Origin: Physcomitrium patens
Taxonomy: Eukaryota; Streptophyta; Bryopsida; Funariales; Funariaceae
DNA length: 64,000 nucleotides
Assembly: GCF_000002425.4 (NCBI RefSeq)
Contig: NC_037260.1
Location: 8,464,730 to 8,528,729 of the forward strand
Reading direction: 5' to 3'
Part shown: positions 1 through 12,049 of the stretch, in pieces
Layout of the letters: each line of letters starts with the position of its first letter
Numbering within the stretch: position 1 is the first letter of the stretch
Notes under the pieces: model-generated
Seen by the model: the letters and a program-made list of their open reading frames with translations, nothing else
Told to the model about the DNA's origin: nothing
Database searches by the model: none
Position numbers and translations under genes: made by a program

Positions 1-197
1 TAGACCAAAGCGTTCAGCAATTAAAATCAATCGTCCAATTATAGTTCCAACAGAGGTGCCACACTACCCATGGCAATATGTTTTTCAGGATAACCACCGG
101 ACTCATACGAGGGGGAAAAAAGAAAAAGAAAAAAAGAAAAAAAGGCGAGAAAAAGAGAGTTAAGAAGAAGGAAAGGAAGGAAAAAGTGGAGAAATAC

Positions 198-3100
198 CTA
201 GAATCATGAGGGATAGAGTAATCTGCTGTTCCATGGTACAAGGTAATGGGAGGAAGCAGAGGGACAGCCTTCCTGAAACTAGGTGCCAACACCATGAGTT
301 CTGGAGAATAGGTTGCCAAAGACTTCTCCCCCTCCACCATACTACGTGTGCACAATTGATAACAATAAATTAGAATCCGAACTTCAGAATCTGTTCATTA
401 CGACTACTTTGGAATCTATTAATTTTGATGATAATATCAACGTGACTTTCGTTTTCTTGAAATGAGCGTTTTAATAGTCAATTTTTAGCCCCAACACCAA
501 TAGACAATACAAGAGATCCGCAAGGAGCTGGGTACCTTAAGAAAATTGATTTATAGAGACCCCTTTTATGAAAGTGATCCACGAGCTTCGTGAGATTATA
601 TCTGCACAAAACTAAAGCTTAAGAGATGATGCTTCTTAGAGAACCTAGTTTAAAGACTAAAATACCAAGTTAGATTCATCATAAGTTTCCCGTTACCCGT
701 CAATGGATAAATTCTGCTTCGGAAGGATTAATAAAGCATTTACATTAGCGAGGTAGATAAACAGAAGGAAATGGTGCTTAACAAATACATACTCAAATCA
801 AATTACTTCAACTTACCCGCCTGAGATAGCCATACATTCTTTGATTTGAGATGACCTCCAAACAAGATCTGCTGGGTCTTGAGTTATTTCTTTCTCTGCT
901 TGCTTCAACAAAGCACAAGTTGCAAGATGCGCTCCAGCAGATTGACCTGCCAAGTAAACCCTGCTCAGCATTGCAGAAGTAAGGACAATCTGTCAAGAAC
1001 AATTTTTTTGTATGTTTACAACATCCACGAAATTGATCAATAAAATAAAAGCTACAGAAAACATAATAATAAAGATCAAATATAAGACTAACTCCACATC
1101 ATGAAAGTTATGAACCCTCAAATATTAAAGCACAACCTAGCACACCAATGCATTGCAAAACGTGATCTGACTTACATGTTTGGGTCACCACCATAGCTCT
1201 CAAGCTTCTGAATGACATAACCTATCCCTGTTTCAACATCAGAAATCATATCACTGATGCCGCCCTGCGGGAAATTTCTGCAATGTCCACATTGCTCGTA
1301 AAGATTTTGAATGCTTGTGTATATGTGCTTGACAGAACAACGAAGCTAAACATCAGGAATAACAATATGACAGCAAAATTCACGAAAACTAAAAACAACA
1401 TTTTCGGGTTCGTCCAAATATCAAACCGTCATAAACCTGGGTCTAAAAGTTAAGTCACAAACTGAGACATAATCATGTGAAAGAGTACAACCGACATGCA
1501 TCCTGAGAACATGTGTTCTCAAAGAGTATTGTCGTTTCCTAAATCTGATCAACATGAGGAAAAAAAAACACTAACAAACTCAATGAAGACATTGGTGATG
1601 ACAAAGTTCAATACATGCAGCATGTCTAATGGCCATAAATACAAGGTTTTAAGGAGTGTTAGGCGGCACCTGTAATCAATGCAGGCAACAATGATATCAC
1701 AATCCACAAGTTGTTGCGCTAACAAAGTTCCCCACGCCTTGTACCTGAGATATTTATTTATTAAAATGCATAGCAACTAGTTGAACCACCAAAAATCATG
1801 AAGTGAAGAACTCCTTCGAAAGGAAGCGTTCTTACCCAATAACCCAAGCTCCGCCAGTTATGAATATAAATACCGGCTTTAATTTGTCAGTGTCGGGCGG
1901 TAAATACAAGTCGAACCTGTCCATCATTGTCAATGCCTAGTGTCATCAAGTGGAAAACATCAATAATGGATGAGAAGACATGACATGTAACAAAGAGAAG
2001 GAAAAAAACAAGGAAAAAATTATTTCAAATAGAAAACACATTAGTCTCAGAATGATGAGAAATATTAATGAACATTAAACCCGACAAACAAAATCACTGA
2101 AAATAACCATATCGATAGAAACCCCGAGGCTCCATGATGGAATTAATCAGTGAAGTTGGCATACATTATTGGATTTGCGATGTAATAGTGCTTTCTAATA
2201 TTGTGTAGATCAGAGCTTGATAATACAATTTTAAATTATTCACACAAAATATAGTCTCACCACAATCGAAGGTATTGTTCCTAACCTGTTCCGAGGTTTC
2301 TCTCCATATATAAGGCTTCGATGTATACGTGGGTCATAATAATAAGAATATCCAACTGCAACCATAGAAGCGTCCGTTTAAAATTTACTTACAAAAAAGA
2401 ACACACATTAAACATCCCACTTGTTGCCACGATAAAGTCCAATATGACAAATTAGCGCTTGAACTACAACTTCGTACAGTTGCTGTCACTGAAATTTACC
2501 AGCACATTGACTGTAAAAGTGAAAGCAGAAGAGTGATGAAAAGGTTCTCGTAGAATAAAGCCGCCTTAAGCTAATGGGTGAATCACTAAATAACAAAGAT
2601 TTAATTATGGGCCTAATAGCAAAGAGCATTGGTGTCAAATTCACCCTGAATAAAGCCTATCATGAGGAACATTGCATATAGACTCAGACGGATGAACTTG
2701 CTGATCCATCGCGTTCCAACTCTGTTCCATCAAAGCAATGAGTATCTCTTTCAGATTCTAAATGCAAGTGACGAAAAGGACAATGCATAGAAAAAACTCA
2801 AACTTGTTACATGTTTTAAATTTTAAATTGACTATAGCATCAACATTAGCGACAGCATAAAAAATATAAATAGACCCCACAAGTCCATGAAGAGCAACCA
2901 CGGAACATCAAGATGAAAGTACAATAAATTCAAATCTATCAAATTTATTTGTGATCGTGTCTAACGCAACTCCATAAATTGAAAGAGTAATAATCACGCG
3001 AGGCCGACAACAAATAGGTAAGCCAGAAGGAAAGCCATCAAAGTTATGACTGTTATACCCAAGGAACTTCAAAAGCGTGAGGGCGAGCCGAGTAATCAAG

Positions 3101-4506
3101 TAGGTCTCAGCGGCTGCGGCCTGCACGTCCTGTGTGAACTCTTTAAAAGAACCTTGACGAAGAGGACCACCGCCTCCAAATTGGCTTGGGCCTGAGAAGG
3201 TCCTTCGCCGCCCGTGCTCAGCTCCCGCTAAAGGCGTCTGCTCAAACATTTCATTGATCATTGGAACTTCACATACGGCGGGAAAAAATGGATAATAAAA
3301 AGAACAGAAAAGTATTTCGAAAAGCTGTCAACCCCGTGGGTTGAATAATGTTAAAATCGACTCCCACCCGTTTCGTCATTGTTTACTAAATTATGACCCA
3401 AATACAAACGCTGCCACCCCTGCCGTGCAGAACTCTCGCAATGCATAGCGTACTGCTTGAACAATACCTAATCCTTTCAAACAGAATTAACTGAAGGGAT
3501 GTCCCGCACCTGTTACATAATAACTAACGTTCCGCCTATCATCAGTGATCTTACACAACGATCTGAAAAACATACGCCTTGTTCAATTCCTTAGACAATA
3601 CTCAACGGTGCATTCATTTTTGCATGACGTTACTGAGCAGAACTATTTGACAGGGAATTGATTGTGACTTTCACAATTAGCTGAGGAGCAGTTAAAAAGG
3701 TACGTCAAGCTCTCTAACAATCCAAAAAACACAGCATAACCTACCAACCCTGTCTACTGTCTCTCCACTCCGTACAATTTACGCATCCAAACAAGAACAT
3801 AGTCAAATCCTGTGTTCAAAACACCCTTGCTGGCACCTAGATAATTGTGATAACACGCTACCTAATTTCAGAGCCCCTGCTCTGTGTTCAGGAATTTCTT
3901 CCCCGAGGTGATCCTTCAATTATGTGCTTCACGATTAATCCTAATTCAGTACCTCAAAAAACTACCATTACGCCAAGAATAGAATCGCAATTGACAAAGC
4001 ATTCCGACAATCTGCTGCAAAATAAATAGCCACGAAGACATCCTCTCACCTTCCGACCACAAATTATCACACTAAGGCTAAGGAACTCAACAATCAACTA
4101 TACCAAACAGTTAGACAAAAACGAAATAAAATTAGCTGCGTTCTCACACCCGCTGCGACGACAACCTAGGCACGCCTCGGGCAGCGACCTCCGATTGGAA
4201 CCGCAAGACCTTACGGTGATTCCCATCTTCCCGGTCCCTGTCTTCCGCCCCCACACCGACAGCCTCCTGCTGCAAACCCACATCCGTTTTCATGGCACCC
4301 GAGGCCGTCGATCGCAGCTTTACACTCCCAACACACACAAAACCATCGCCCTGCACCTTCGCAGACGTCATTCTACTTCCTCCATGTCTAAGCAACCCCG
4401 CGCTGGGCGCCTCCAAGCCCCAACCCGACCTCAGCATCATCGTATCATTCTGAATCTCCTCCGCGGGCAACATTTCAACAACCTCCTCCAAATCGCGCTT
4501 CGCCAT
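198..4506 (-). CDS. isoprenylcysteine alpha-carbonyl methylesterase-like (ICME-like), 3' end outside window
   Basis: This is a split alpha/beta-hydrolase gene. Plant ICME proteins are membrane-bound esterases that remove the carboxyl methyl group from prenylated proteins. I read exons at 4150-4506 (tentative first exon), about 3059-3240, 2645-2721, 2286-2355, 1836-1916, 1670-1744, 1176-1277, 817-960, 536-601 and 198-341. All junctions from 3059 to 198 have GT-AG ends and matching phase. Diagnostic pieces in order are [11 protein letters not shown], a hydrophobic segment ending [17 protein letters not shown], the oxyanion-hole-like [32 protein letters not shown], the nucleophile motif [20 protein letters not shown] and [16 protein letters not shown], which carries the likely catalytic Asp. 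The exon with the catalytic His lies beyond base 1. Membership of the family is firm. The start is not: ATG 4504-4506 gives a 119-codon first exon joining in phase 0 to a weak acceptor near 3237-3240, but an internal ATG at 3259 is also possible. Confidence 0.87.
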
Positions 4507-5040
4507 GCTACTCCAACCACCACCTCCTTTCGCCGCCCTCGCATCAATCTACATTTGTCGATTGCCAGTACCTCCGTACTCCAATTCATGGTGAGATCAG
4601 CTGCATCCTGAACGACGACGACCTCGCAAGATCGGACGCTTGACCCGGAGCTTTCTCCCACCGCGCGTGCCCGATGCAGCTCGCCCGCCGATGGCGTCGC
4701 ACAGGATCGTGTGGAAGGGCATGCTCGCGGGGCCACTGCAACGAACAGCGTAACGACCACTGCATCCAAATCTATAGCATGTCGGACCCCCGGACGAAGC
4801 GCGGAGCCTGGCTGGCCCATCGCGGCATTCAAACTGACGCAGTGGCGGGAAGCGTTGGCGGCGCGGCAGTTCGCGTCAAGTGGTCCCATCACCAAACGCG
4901 GTGCCGCCGCTGTCGTTGTCTTCTGTACTTTCAAGGGTCACGTGTCTGACGCGCAAAAGACGATCTCGGCGCATCCCCACCGTTGCTTCCAGCGCCGCCT
5001 AATTTCAAAGAGAATTCAGTACACTGGTTCAAATTAATTC
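4507..5040. promoter_or_regulatory. GC-rich upstream region of the ICME-like gene
   Basis: This stretch is clearly richer in G+C and CpG than the AT-rich surroundings, and it lies directly upstream of the proposed first exon. Overlapping open frames on both strands here look like a by-product of base composition. It is best read as the promoter and 5' UTR. No TATA box or start site can be fixed by eye. Confidence 0.35.
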
Positions 5041-5988
5041 GAATGCATTTCGTTTAGAGCATGGCCACAGTTGGCGTCAACAGTAGGCTCCGCTGCCCCA
5101 GCTTCGTCGAGAGTTCCATCGTGGGCCGTTCAGTAGTCTCGGCGAGTCCCCCCACGGCAGGAAGAAAGATGTCCCCAGTGGCATGTCGTGAAGACTCGTA
5201 CTACGCATGGTGCATGGGCATGTGGATTTTGAACAAATTTTCTTCTTTTTTTGCGTGGATTTCATCATGGTAGGAAAGAAACCTATGCCCGAAGTTGTAC
5301 AGGAGGGAGGTCGAGTGTGCCAGTGTGCCCTAGAGTGAAGGGCAAGGTGTATTGTTGCAAGGAGGATGTGCAATTGTATTGCATTGTGTTGTATTGTGTG
5401 ATATGATTGTTGGCAACCAACATAGAGTTAAGATGGTCTAGGAGTGCATTTCAAATCACTACAAAGACCAAAGGCTTGCAGGTGCAAGACTACAATGTTT
5501 GTTGGAGATGAAATGAAGCAAGGTGAAACACTACATAAGTAAGTAGATTGGTGTATACATACAAGTGCAAAAATTGTGCAAGAATGGCACTAGTACAACC
5601 AATACCTTGAGGTGTGCATACAAGTTATATAAGTAAAAGAGTGACACATGAACAAATTTTGGATAGGAGCAATCCACCTTTGCAGTTAGAGCAATAGGTG
5701 TAATAGCCTTATAAGCAAAAAATATCAAAAGAAAGCTTGATTTAGTCTTCATGCTGATTTAGTGAAAAAGAGGGCCAAAAACAAAACAAAAACAAAAAAA
5801 CCGTAAACAAAAATAAGTAATGATTATAGTAATGAATCTTTGGCTAGCCAAATTTTTTTTAGTGCAAATCCGCTAAATTACAAATTCTAATAGCAAAATT
5901 CAAAAAGAAAAGTTTTACTCAATGTTTTCCTCCATATAGTGAGAAACCACACATTACATCATACGTCCAACTTATACCAAAGAAATAA
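5041..5988. other. intergenic DNA, no gene recognised
   Basis: Base composition falls from mixed to strongly AT-rich across this stretch. There is a short GT-rich simple patch near 5370-5405 (repeated attg/tgtg). I see no coding exon with recognisable homology and no complete repeat. The right part leads into the gypsy LTR at 5989. Confidence 0.4.
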
Positions 5989-6395
5989 TGTCAATGACAT
6001 AAATCTCAATAAAAAAGAATCTTAACACATTCTTATGTTACTTAAAAAAACTAAAAAATTACTAAAAGATAGTAATATATTGAGTTAAAATGGCTATTGC
6101 CAAAGACAAGAAGGCTAAAAAGACTTGAAACTAGATTAAAAATAAGAAAGAAATTTACAAGAGTGAAGAAGGTTTTATTCTTGCTTCTATATATACTATC
6201 TAACTAGAGCTATGTATCAATATTTTGTAGGACCTCCAATACGTATTGACTTTGTTAGATACATATCTTAACTTGCAAGGTAAGTTTTTTATATGTGTAC
6301 CACATAGTTAACTTGTTCTACAAGCTACCAATACTTGTGACACATGGTTAACTTATTGATCAAGTTTCTAACCTACCAATATCACAGAAATATAT
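5989..6395 (-). repeat. partial Ty3-gypsy LTR
   Basis: This matches, in reverse, the LTRs at 14534-15092 and 59069-59619. Shared segments include the stretch around ctatatatactatctaacta, which could be the LTR TATA/promoter area, and the TG/CA-type end at 5989. The part of the LTR nearest its own 5' end is missing. At 6396 it meets a short piece of the same LTR family in the opposite orientation. It is probably the 3' LTR of the degraded gypsy copy whose coding remnants lie at 12.1-14.4 kb. Confidence 0.6.
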
Positions 6396-6426
6396 ATTTA
6401 TTCCAATTGTTACTTATATGATTAGG

Positions 6427-6885
6427 TAGAAGTACGTAAATAAAGTTACCTTGTAGAGAATATTATCTTAGGTAAGTTGCTAATGGTCAAAGAATTGACT
6501 CATGGTATTTAAAAAGGGCATCCTATGGATATAGGACAAGGTTAAGGACCAAGAGTCAAAGTCAAGAGGATAAAGTATGTATTAAGAAATATCCATAAAC
6601 TATGTAAGAGTAATTAGTGTTTGGCATAGGATACCTTTTTGGTTAGTAAGATGCCAAAGGATGCAAGGACCATAGGATATTTTCAAGGTATGTTAGATAC
6701 CAAAAGATCCTAGGACCAAGGATCTTATGTGTAAAAGTCAATGAGTGGAAGTTGTCTTATAAGACAACAACCACAACCTATAAGTATTGATTGTTGGAAG
6801 TGAGAGATATCTTACTTCATACTTTCTGTGTGTACAACCTTACTGATGCTATATGTTGTGACTTCAAAGTTTTATTTCTTCAATA
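6427..6885 (+). repeat. copia-1 5' LTR
   Basis: It pairs with 11568-12037. The right boundary is set by CTTCAATA followed by the putative primer-binding site. The left boundary is uncertain because the sequence runs into a gypsy LTR fragment. Confidence 0.75.
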
Positions 6886-7444
6886 GGTTATGGACCCACT
6901 CACCTTTAGTTGTGAGTTTTGAAGTTCTTTAAAGTTCTTATGTTGTTATAAAGAGTAGATCTTATGATTGTTGCTAATGTTAGAGTTTTTTTATCTTCTA
7001 ATTCTCTTTTTTGCATCTAATTATTGATATAGTTATGTTCTTACTTGCTACTAAGTGCATTCATGGTCTTGGAGATTATTATACACTTTAAAATATTATT
7101 TTTGAATACTAGTAGTACATTTCTTTGCTGACCTACCTCATTGATACACTAACATTGAACTTTCATGTGCTTAAGTTCCTAATAGATCTTCTTATAGTCA
7201 AAAGAGGTGTTGTGAAACATTAGAGGTGATAAAAGAGTTGTAAGCCTTGTAAGAGAGGTTTTGATAGTGTATAAGAATTGTGAGAAGTCTTAGAAGTGAA
7301 GTCGAGAGTGATCAAAGAGTGAAATCACTAATTTACTCACAAAGAGGGCATTCTAGTTTTCCAAGGCAACAATACCTTCTTGTTGATTTTGAGAGTTCTA
7401 TCTTCTCTTTTCTTGATTTTCTTTGATCCACCCCTTCTTTAGAC

Positions 7445-10400
7445 ATGGCTTCAAGTAAGAGTGAGGGCTTGAGAGTGATTGAAAAATTTAGGAGTGAAAA
7501 CTTCTACCATTGGAAGATAAAAATAGAGCTTTTGCTTGCTTCATTGAACCTTTGGGACATTGTTGATAAAAGTGAAGAGCCTCCTAGTGATGATGTTGAT
7601 GTCAAGGTGAAGTAGGAATACAAACAATGTGAAAAGAAGGCTTTTAGCATGATTGCATCAAATCTTGATGATGCCAACTTTTCACATGTTATTGCTTATA
7701 ATGGACCAAGAGAAGCATGGAAGACTCTTTGTAATATCTATGAGAGTAGAAACCTTGTTAATATTCTATGGACAAGTTCTTAATGATAAAAATAAAAGAA
7801 GGAGATGACCTCATGGCTCATGTCAATAAGATAAAAGCACTTACAAACCAACTAGCACTTGTTGACAAGCCACTTGATCATAGAGAAATTGTGTTGACAT
7901 TTCTCATGAGCCTTTCCAAGTCCTACAACTACCTCATTAAGGCATTGGAGTGTATCAATATGAAAGAGCTTACCATGAATTATGTTACATCAAGACTTGT
8001 ACATGAAATAACTAAGAAGAGAGAAAACGAGCTTCAAAGTGATGATTCGACTATATTCTTAAGATAAGGTAAAGGTAGCTTTCCACATCAATGTGATAAT
8101 TTAAAAAACAACATAAGAAATTATTATATTTATAAAAAACCAAGTCATTTTGCTAGAAATTGCTACAAGGCCAAGAGAGGAGATAGAAAAAATGCAAATA
8201 ATGCTAGTGATAGTTTTGGTAGTGATGATTATGCTTTCATGGCAAGTCAAGGAGCCTCCATGGTTGCCATGTCTAAGTGGATTATAGATTTGGATGCCAC
8301 TAAGCACATGGTACGATATAAGTGTTCATTTGACACTTATGAAGCAATTCGAGCAATAAAAATATGGTTGGGAGATAATGACATATTACAAGCCATTGGA
8401 ATTGGCTCCATTGTGGTGGAGATTGTGATGAAGGGCCAAATGAAGAGGATCAGATTGAAAGAAGTCTTACATGTGCCAAAGATGAAGGAGAACCTTCTTT
8501 TGGTAAGCAAACTTATATCACATGGTTGTAAAGTTCAATTTGACATAGATGGGTGTTTTGTGAAGACATTGAGTGGACAACATGTTGCCAAAGGCTTTAG
8601 AGATGGCAACCTCTACTTCATCAATTGTAAGAAGGTGAATGGAGTTGAAGTGGCGGCATATGTTGATTATCCACAAAATCAAACCAAGTTTGGCATTTGG
8701 CATCAATGACTTAGTCATTTGAATGCCATAAGTATGAAGGAGCTCTAATCTATGATAAGTGGCTTGGATCTTGGTCAATTCAGCCACAATGCTATGACAC
8801 TTACTTGTGAAGGTTGTATTCAAGGCAAACAACAAAGGGCTTCATTTCCAAGTGGAATTGCAACATGTGCAAGCAAATTATTGGAGATGGTTCATTCTAA
8901 TGTTTGTAGATTAATAAAGATACCATCGATTAGAGGAGTAAGGTACTTTGTGACATTTATTGATGATTTCTTAAGAAAGATGTGGATATATATCATAAAA
9001 GCCAAGAGTGAACGTTTTTCAAGGTTTAAAGAATTCAAGGTAGTTGTGGAGATGCAATGTGAGTGCAAGATGAAAGTGTTGCACACGGACAATGGAGGTG
9101 AGTACATGTCAAAGCATTTTGATGAATTTTTGAGATATCAAGGCATTGCAAGATAAATCTCTACTCCTTACACTCCATAATAAAATGGAGTTGCTGAAAG
9201 AGTAAATTGCACCATTGTAGAGATGACAAGGAGTATGCTTTATGCACAAAACCTTGGGCATGAATATTGGGCAGAAGCTATGGTCAATACAGTGTATACA
9301 AGGAATAGATGTCCAACAAGTGTACTTATATCAATGACTCCACAAGAAGCTTGGAGTGGCAAGAAACCTTGTATTTTACACATGAGGATCTTTGGATGCA
9401 TTGCTTATGCAAAAAAACCAGATTGCATGAGATCCAAACTTGATGCAAAGGAAATAAAATGTATATTTGTTGGATATTATGGATGTACCAAAGCATATAG
9501 GTTCATGTGTTTAGAAACCAAGAAAATCATTAAAAGTCGTGATATAGAGTTTTTGGAGCATAAGAGTGCTTGTGAGCACTTGGAGATGTATTTAAGAAGG
9601 AGTAATGGTATGTTTGTGGACACATCTTTAAATTCAGCTATGAAAGAAGAAGAAGATGATGATAATGCTAGTAAAGATGGTGGAATTTCAAATCAAGATG
9701 AAGAATCAAAGAAGATAGATTATGAGGTGCCTACAATTGCAAAAATCAGCAATGAAAATAATCAAGATGTTAAAGATGATGATGGTGATGAGGAGTACCA
9801 ACCTTTAAGTGTAAAGAAACAAATTTTAAGAGAAAAAAAGATTGCAAGAGCTATTGGAATGCATGAAGATGAGGCTTCATCAAGTGAAAGGAGATATCCT
9901 TTGAGAGATCAAAAACAACTTGGTGCATGGTGGAAGAACCACATCTTTTCTCAAGTAAGTGAAGAACATGCCAATATTATACTTTTTGTTGATTTATTGA
10001 GTTTATGTGATACAATGTAGTCTACGGATGCTACGAAGTGGAAGAATGCCATAGAAGAAGAGTACAAATTAGTCATGGATAATAGAACATAGGAATTGAC
10101 TCAATTTCTACCAAATCAATCTTCAATTGATTATAAGTGGGTGTTCAGAACCAAAAGAAATGCCATAGACAATGTTATAGTATACAAAGCTAGGTTGGTT
10201 GCCAAATAATATCCACAAGTTGCTGGAGTTGATTTCAATGAGACATTTGCTCCCGTGGCCAAATTCACCACCATTAGAATTATTCTGGCAATTGAGGCAG
10301 TAATGGACTTGGAGATGCATCATATGGATGTAAAGACGGCTTTCTTGAATAGAAAGTTGGAAGAATACATCTACATGGATCAACCTCAAGGATTTGTTGA

Positions 10401-11548
10401 AGATGGCAAACAAAACTTTATTTGTAAATTGAAGAAATCCTTGTATGGGCTCAAATAATCTACAAGGGCATGGTACCAACGTATTGATATATTCTTAATG
10501 AATGAAGGATTTGTAAGAAGTGAAGCTCATCATTCATTATGTGTGATGCAATTAAATGAGTTCATATTGATTGCTATCTTCTATGTTGATGATTTGATCA
10601 TCTCAACCAATGCTATGAAGATGATAGTTTGATTAAAAGTAAAGTTAGAAAAAGAGTATGAGATGAATGATTTGGGAGAGCTTGACTATTGTTTAATAGT
10701 TGAATTTATGAGAGATTGTGCTAAAAAGACCATTACAATGAGCCAAAGTAAGTACATTAAAGATGTGCTAAAATGATTCAACGTAGAGGAGTGTAAGCCT
10801 ATTAGAACACCTTTGGAAGTTAATTTGAAGTTAATAAAGTCACGAAAGAAGCGTTTGCTGAAGTTGAAGAACAAATGCGAGGTATTTTATACAAGGCAAT
10901 ATTAGGCTCACTTAGGTATGCAATAGTTGGCATAAGGGTGGATCTTGTATATGCGGTGAGAGTTGTGAGTCAACACATGTCAAAGGCTGGATCAATCCAT
11001 TGGAAAACCATCAAAAGGATCATGAGGTATTTAAAAGGTACTTTGAACTTCAAATTATGTCTTCGAGGTGATAACATTGGTATGCATGGTTATTGTGATG
11101 TGGATTGGACTAGAGATACTAATGATAGAAGGTCAAGAATGGAATATGTATTTTTTGTTAGAATGGAAGTAATTTCATAAAATTACAAAAGACAACCAAG
11201 AATTGCAAGGTCAACAATAGAGGCGGAGTACATGGCAGCAAGCCATGGTGCAATGGAGGCAATATGGCTAAGATAACTTTTAGAAGACATTAGAGATGTG
11301 CAAATGGAAGCAACTTCAATGAAGTGTGACAACCAAAGATGTCTTGTATTTGCAAAGAATCCAAAGCATCATTCAAGGAGCAAACACATTGACATTCAAC
11401 ATCACTTTATAAGAAAAAAGATTGAAATATGAGTGATTGATATGAAGTATTGTACAACGAAAGACATGCTTGCTGATTTATTGACAAAGGCATTAGTAAG
11501 GGATAGACACCACATGTTGACAAAGATATTAGGATTGAAAGTCTTTTG
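7445..11548 (+). pseudogene. copia-1 gag-pol remnant
   Basis: The frame opens at ATG 7445 with the copia Gag start (LRVIEKF, then a FYHWKIKIELLLA-type stretch). It is then broken by an in-frame TAG near 7611 and by later stops and shifts. Recognisable parts are Gag 7445-8070, a decayed zinc knuckle near 8120-8180, and the protease start near 8278, where the active-site D-S/T-G is changed to read DLDA. Then come GAG-pre-integrase and the integrase core 8700-9240 (HTDNGGEYM intact), RT 10080-10860 (MDVKTAFLN, MDQPQGFVE, FYVDDLII) and RNase H 10875-11420 (GYCDVDW). The lost protease motif and many stops exclude function. Its closest relative in the window is the copia element at 36.9-42.2 kb. 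Confidence 0.88.
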
Positions 11549-11567
11549 ACCAATAGCAAAGTGGGAG

Positions 11568-12037
11568 TGTTGAAGTAAAAGTAAAAAAATGAATAAGTTA
11601 CCTTGTAGAAGATATTACCTTAAATAAGTTGCTAATGGTCAAAGAATTAACTCTTGGTATTTAAAAAGGGCATCCTATGGATATAGGATAAGGTCAAGGA
11701 CCAAGAGTCAAAATGAAGATAATAAAGTATGAACTAGAGAATATTCATAAACTATATAAGATTAATTAGCATTTGGCATAGGATACCTTTGTGGTTAGTA
11801 AGATGCGAAAGGATCTAAGGACCATAGAATACCCTCGAGGTATGTTAGATACCAAAGGATCGTAGGACCAAGGATCTTATGTATAAAAGTCAATGAGTGG
11901 AAGTTGTCTTGTAGGGCAACAACCACAACCTATAAGTATTAGGTGTTGGAAGTGAAAGATATCTTATTCCATACTCTCTTTGTATACAATCTTACTAATT
12001 CTATGTGTTGTGACTTCAAAGTTCTATTTCTTCAATA
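11568..12037 (+). repeat. copia-1 3' LTR
   Basis: It starts TGTTGAAG immediately after a purine tract and ends CTTCAATA, giving an imperfect 8-bp terminal inverted repeat. Length is 470 bp. Confidence 0.82.
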
Positions 12038-12049
12038 ACATCTCCTTTT

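Larger units (their letters stand above)
6427..12037 (+). mobile_element. Ty1-copia LTR retrotransposon, decayed (copia-1)
   Basis: The domain order gag, protease, integrase, reverse transcriptase, RNase H is diagnostic of Ty1-copia. The 5' LTR is about 6427-6885 with a degraded left end. The 3' LTR is 11568-12037 and begins TGTTGAAG and ends CTTCAATA. The two LTRs can be aligned throughout, for example at the block aaaaagggcatcctatggat. A purine tract (aagtgggag) precedes the 3' LTR, and ggttatggaccc follows the 5' LTR at the primer-binding position. Many stops make the element inactive. Confidence 0.88.

Noticed and set aside
14..355. 113-codon minus-strand frame taken as a separate protein
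   Set aside because: Only 198-341 is coding (an ICME-like exon). The rest reads through an intron with a poly-purine stretch.
4437..4934. 165-codon minus-strand frame rich in Ala, Arg and Val
   Set aside because: It overlaps the proposed first exon in another frame. The composition is typical of a frame created by GC-rich DNA and no motif is seen.
4195..5037. Several overlapping open frames on the plus strand in GC-rich DNA
   Set aside because: They overlap the proposed first exon and promoter of the minus-strand gene, have no recognisable domain, and are expected where G+C is high.
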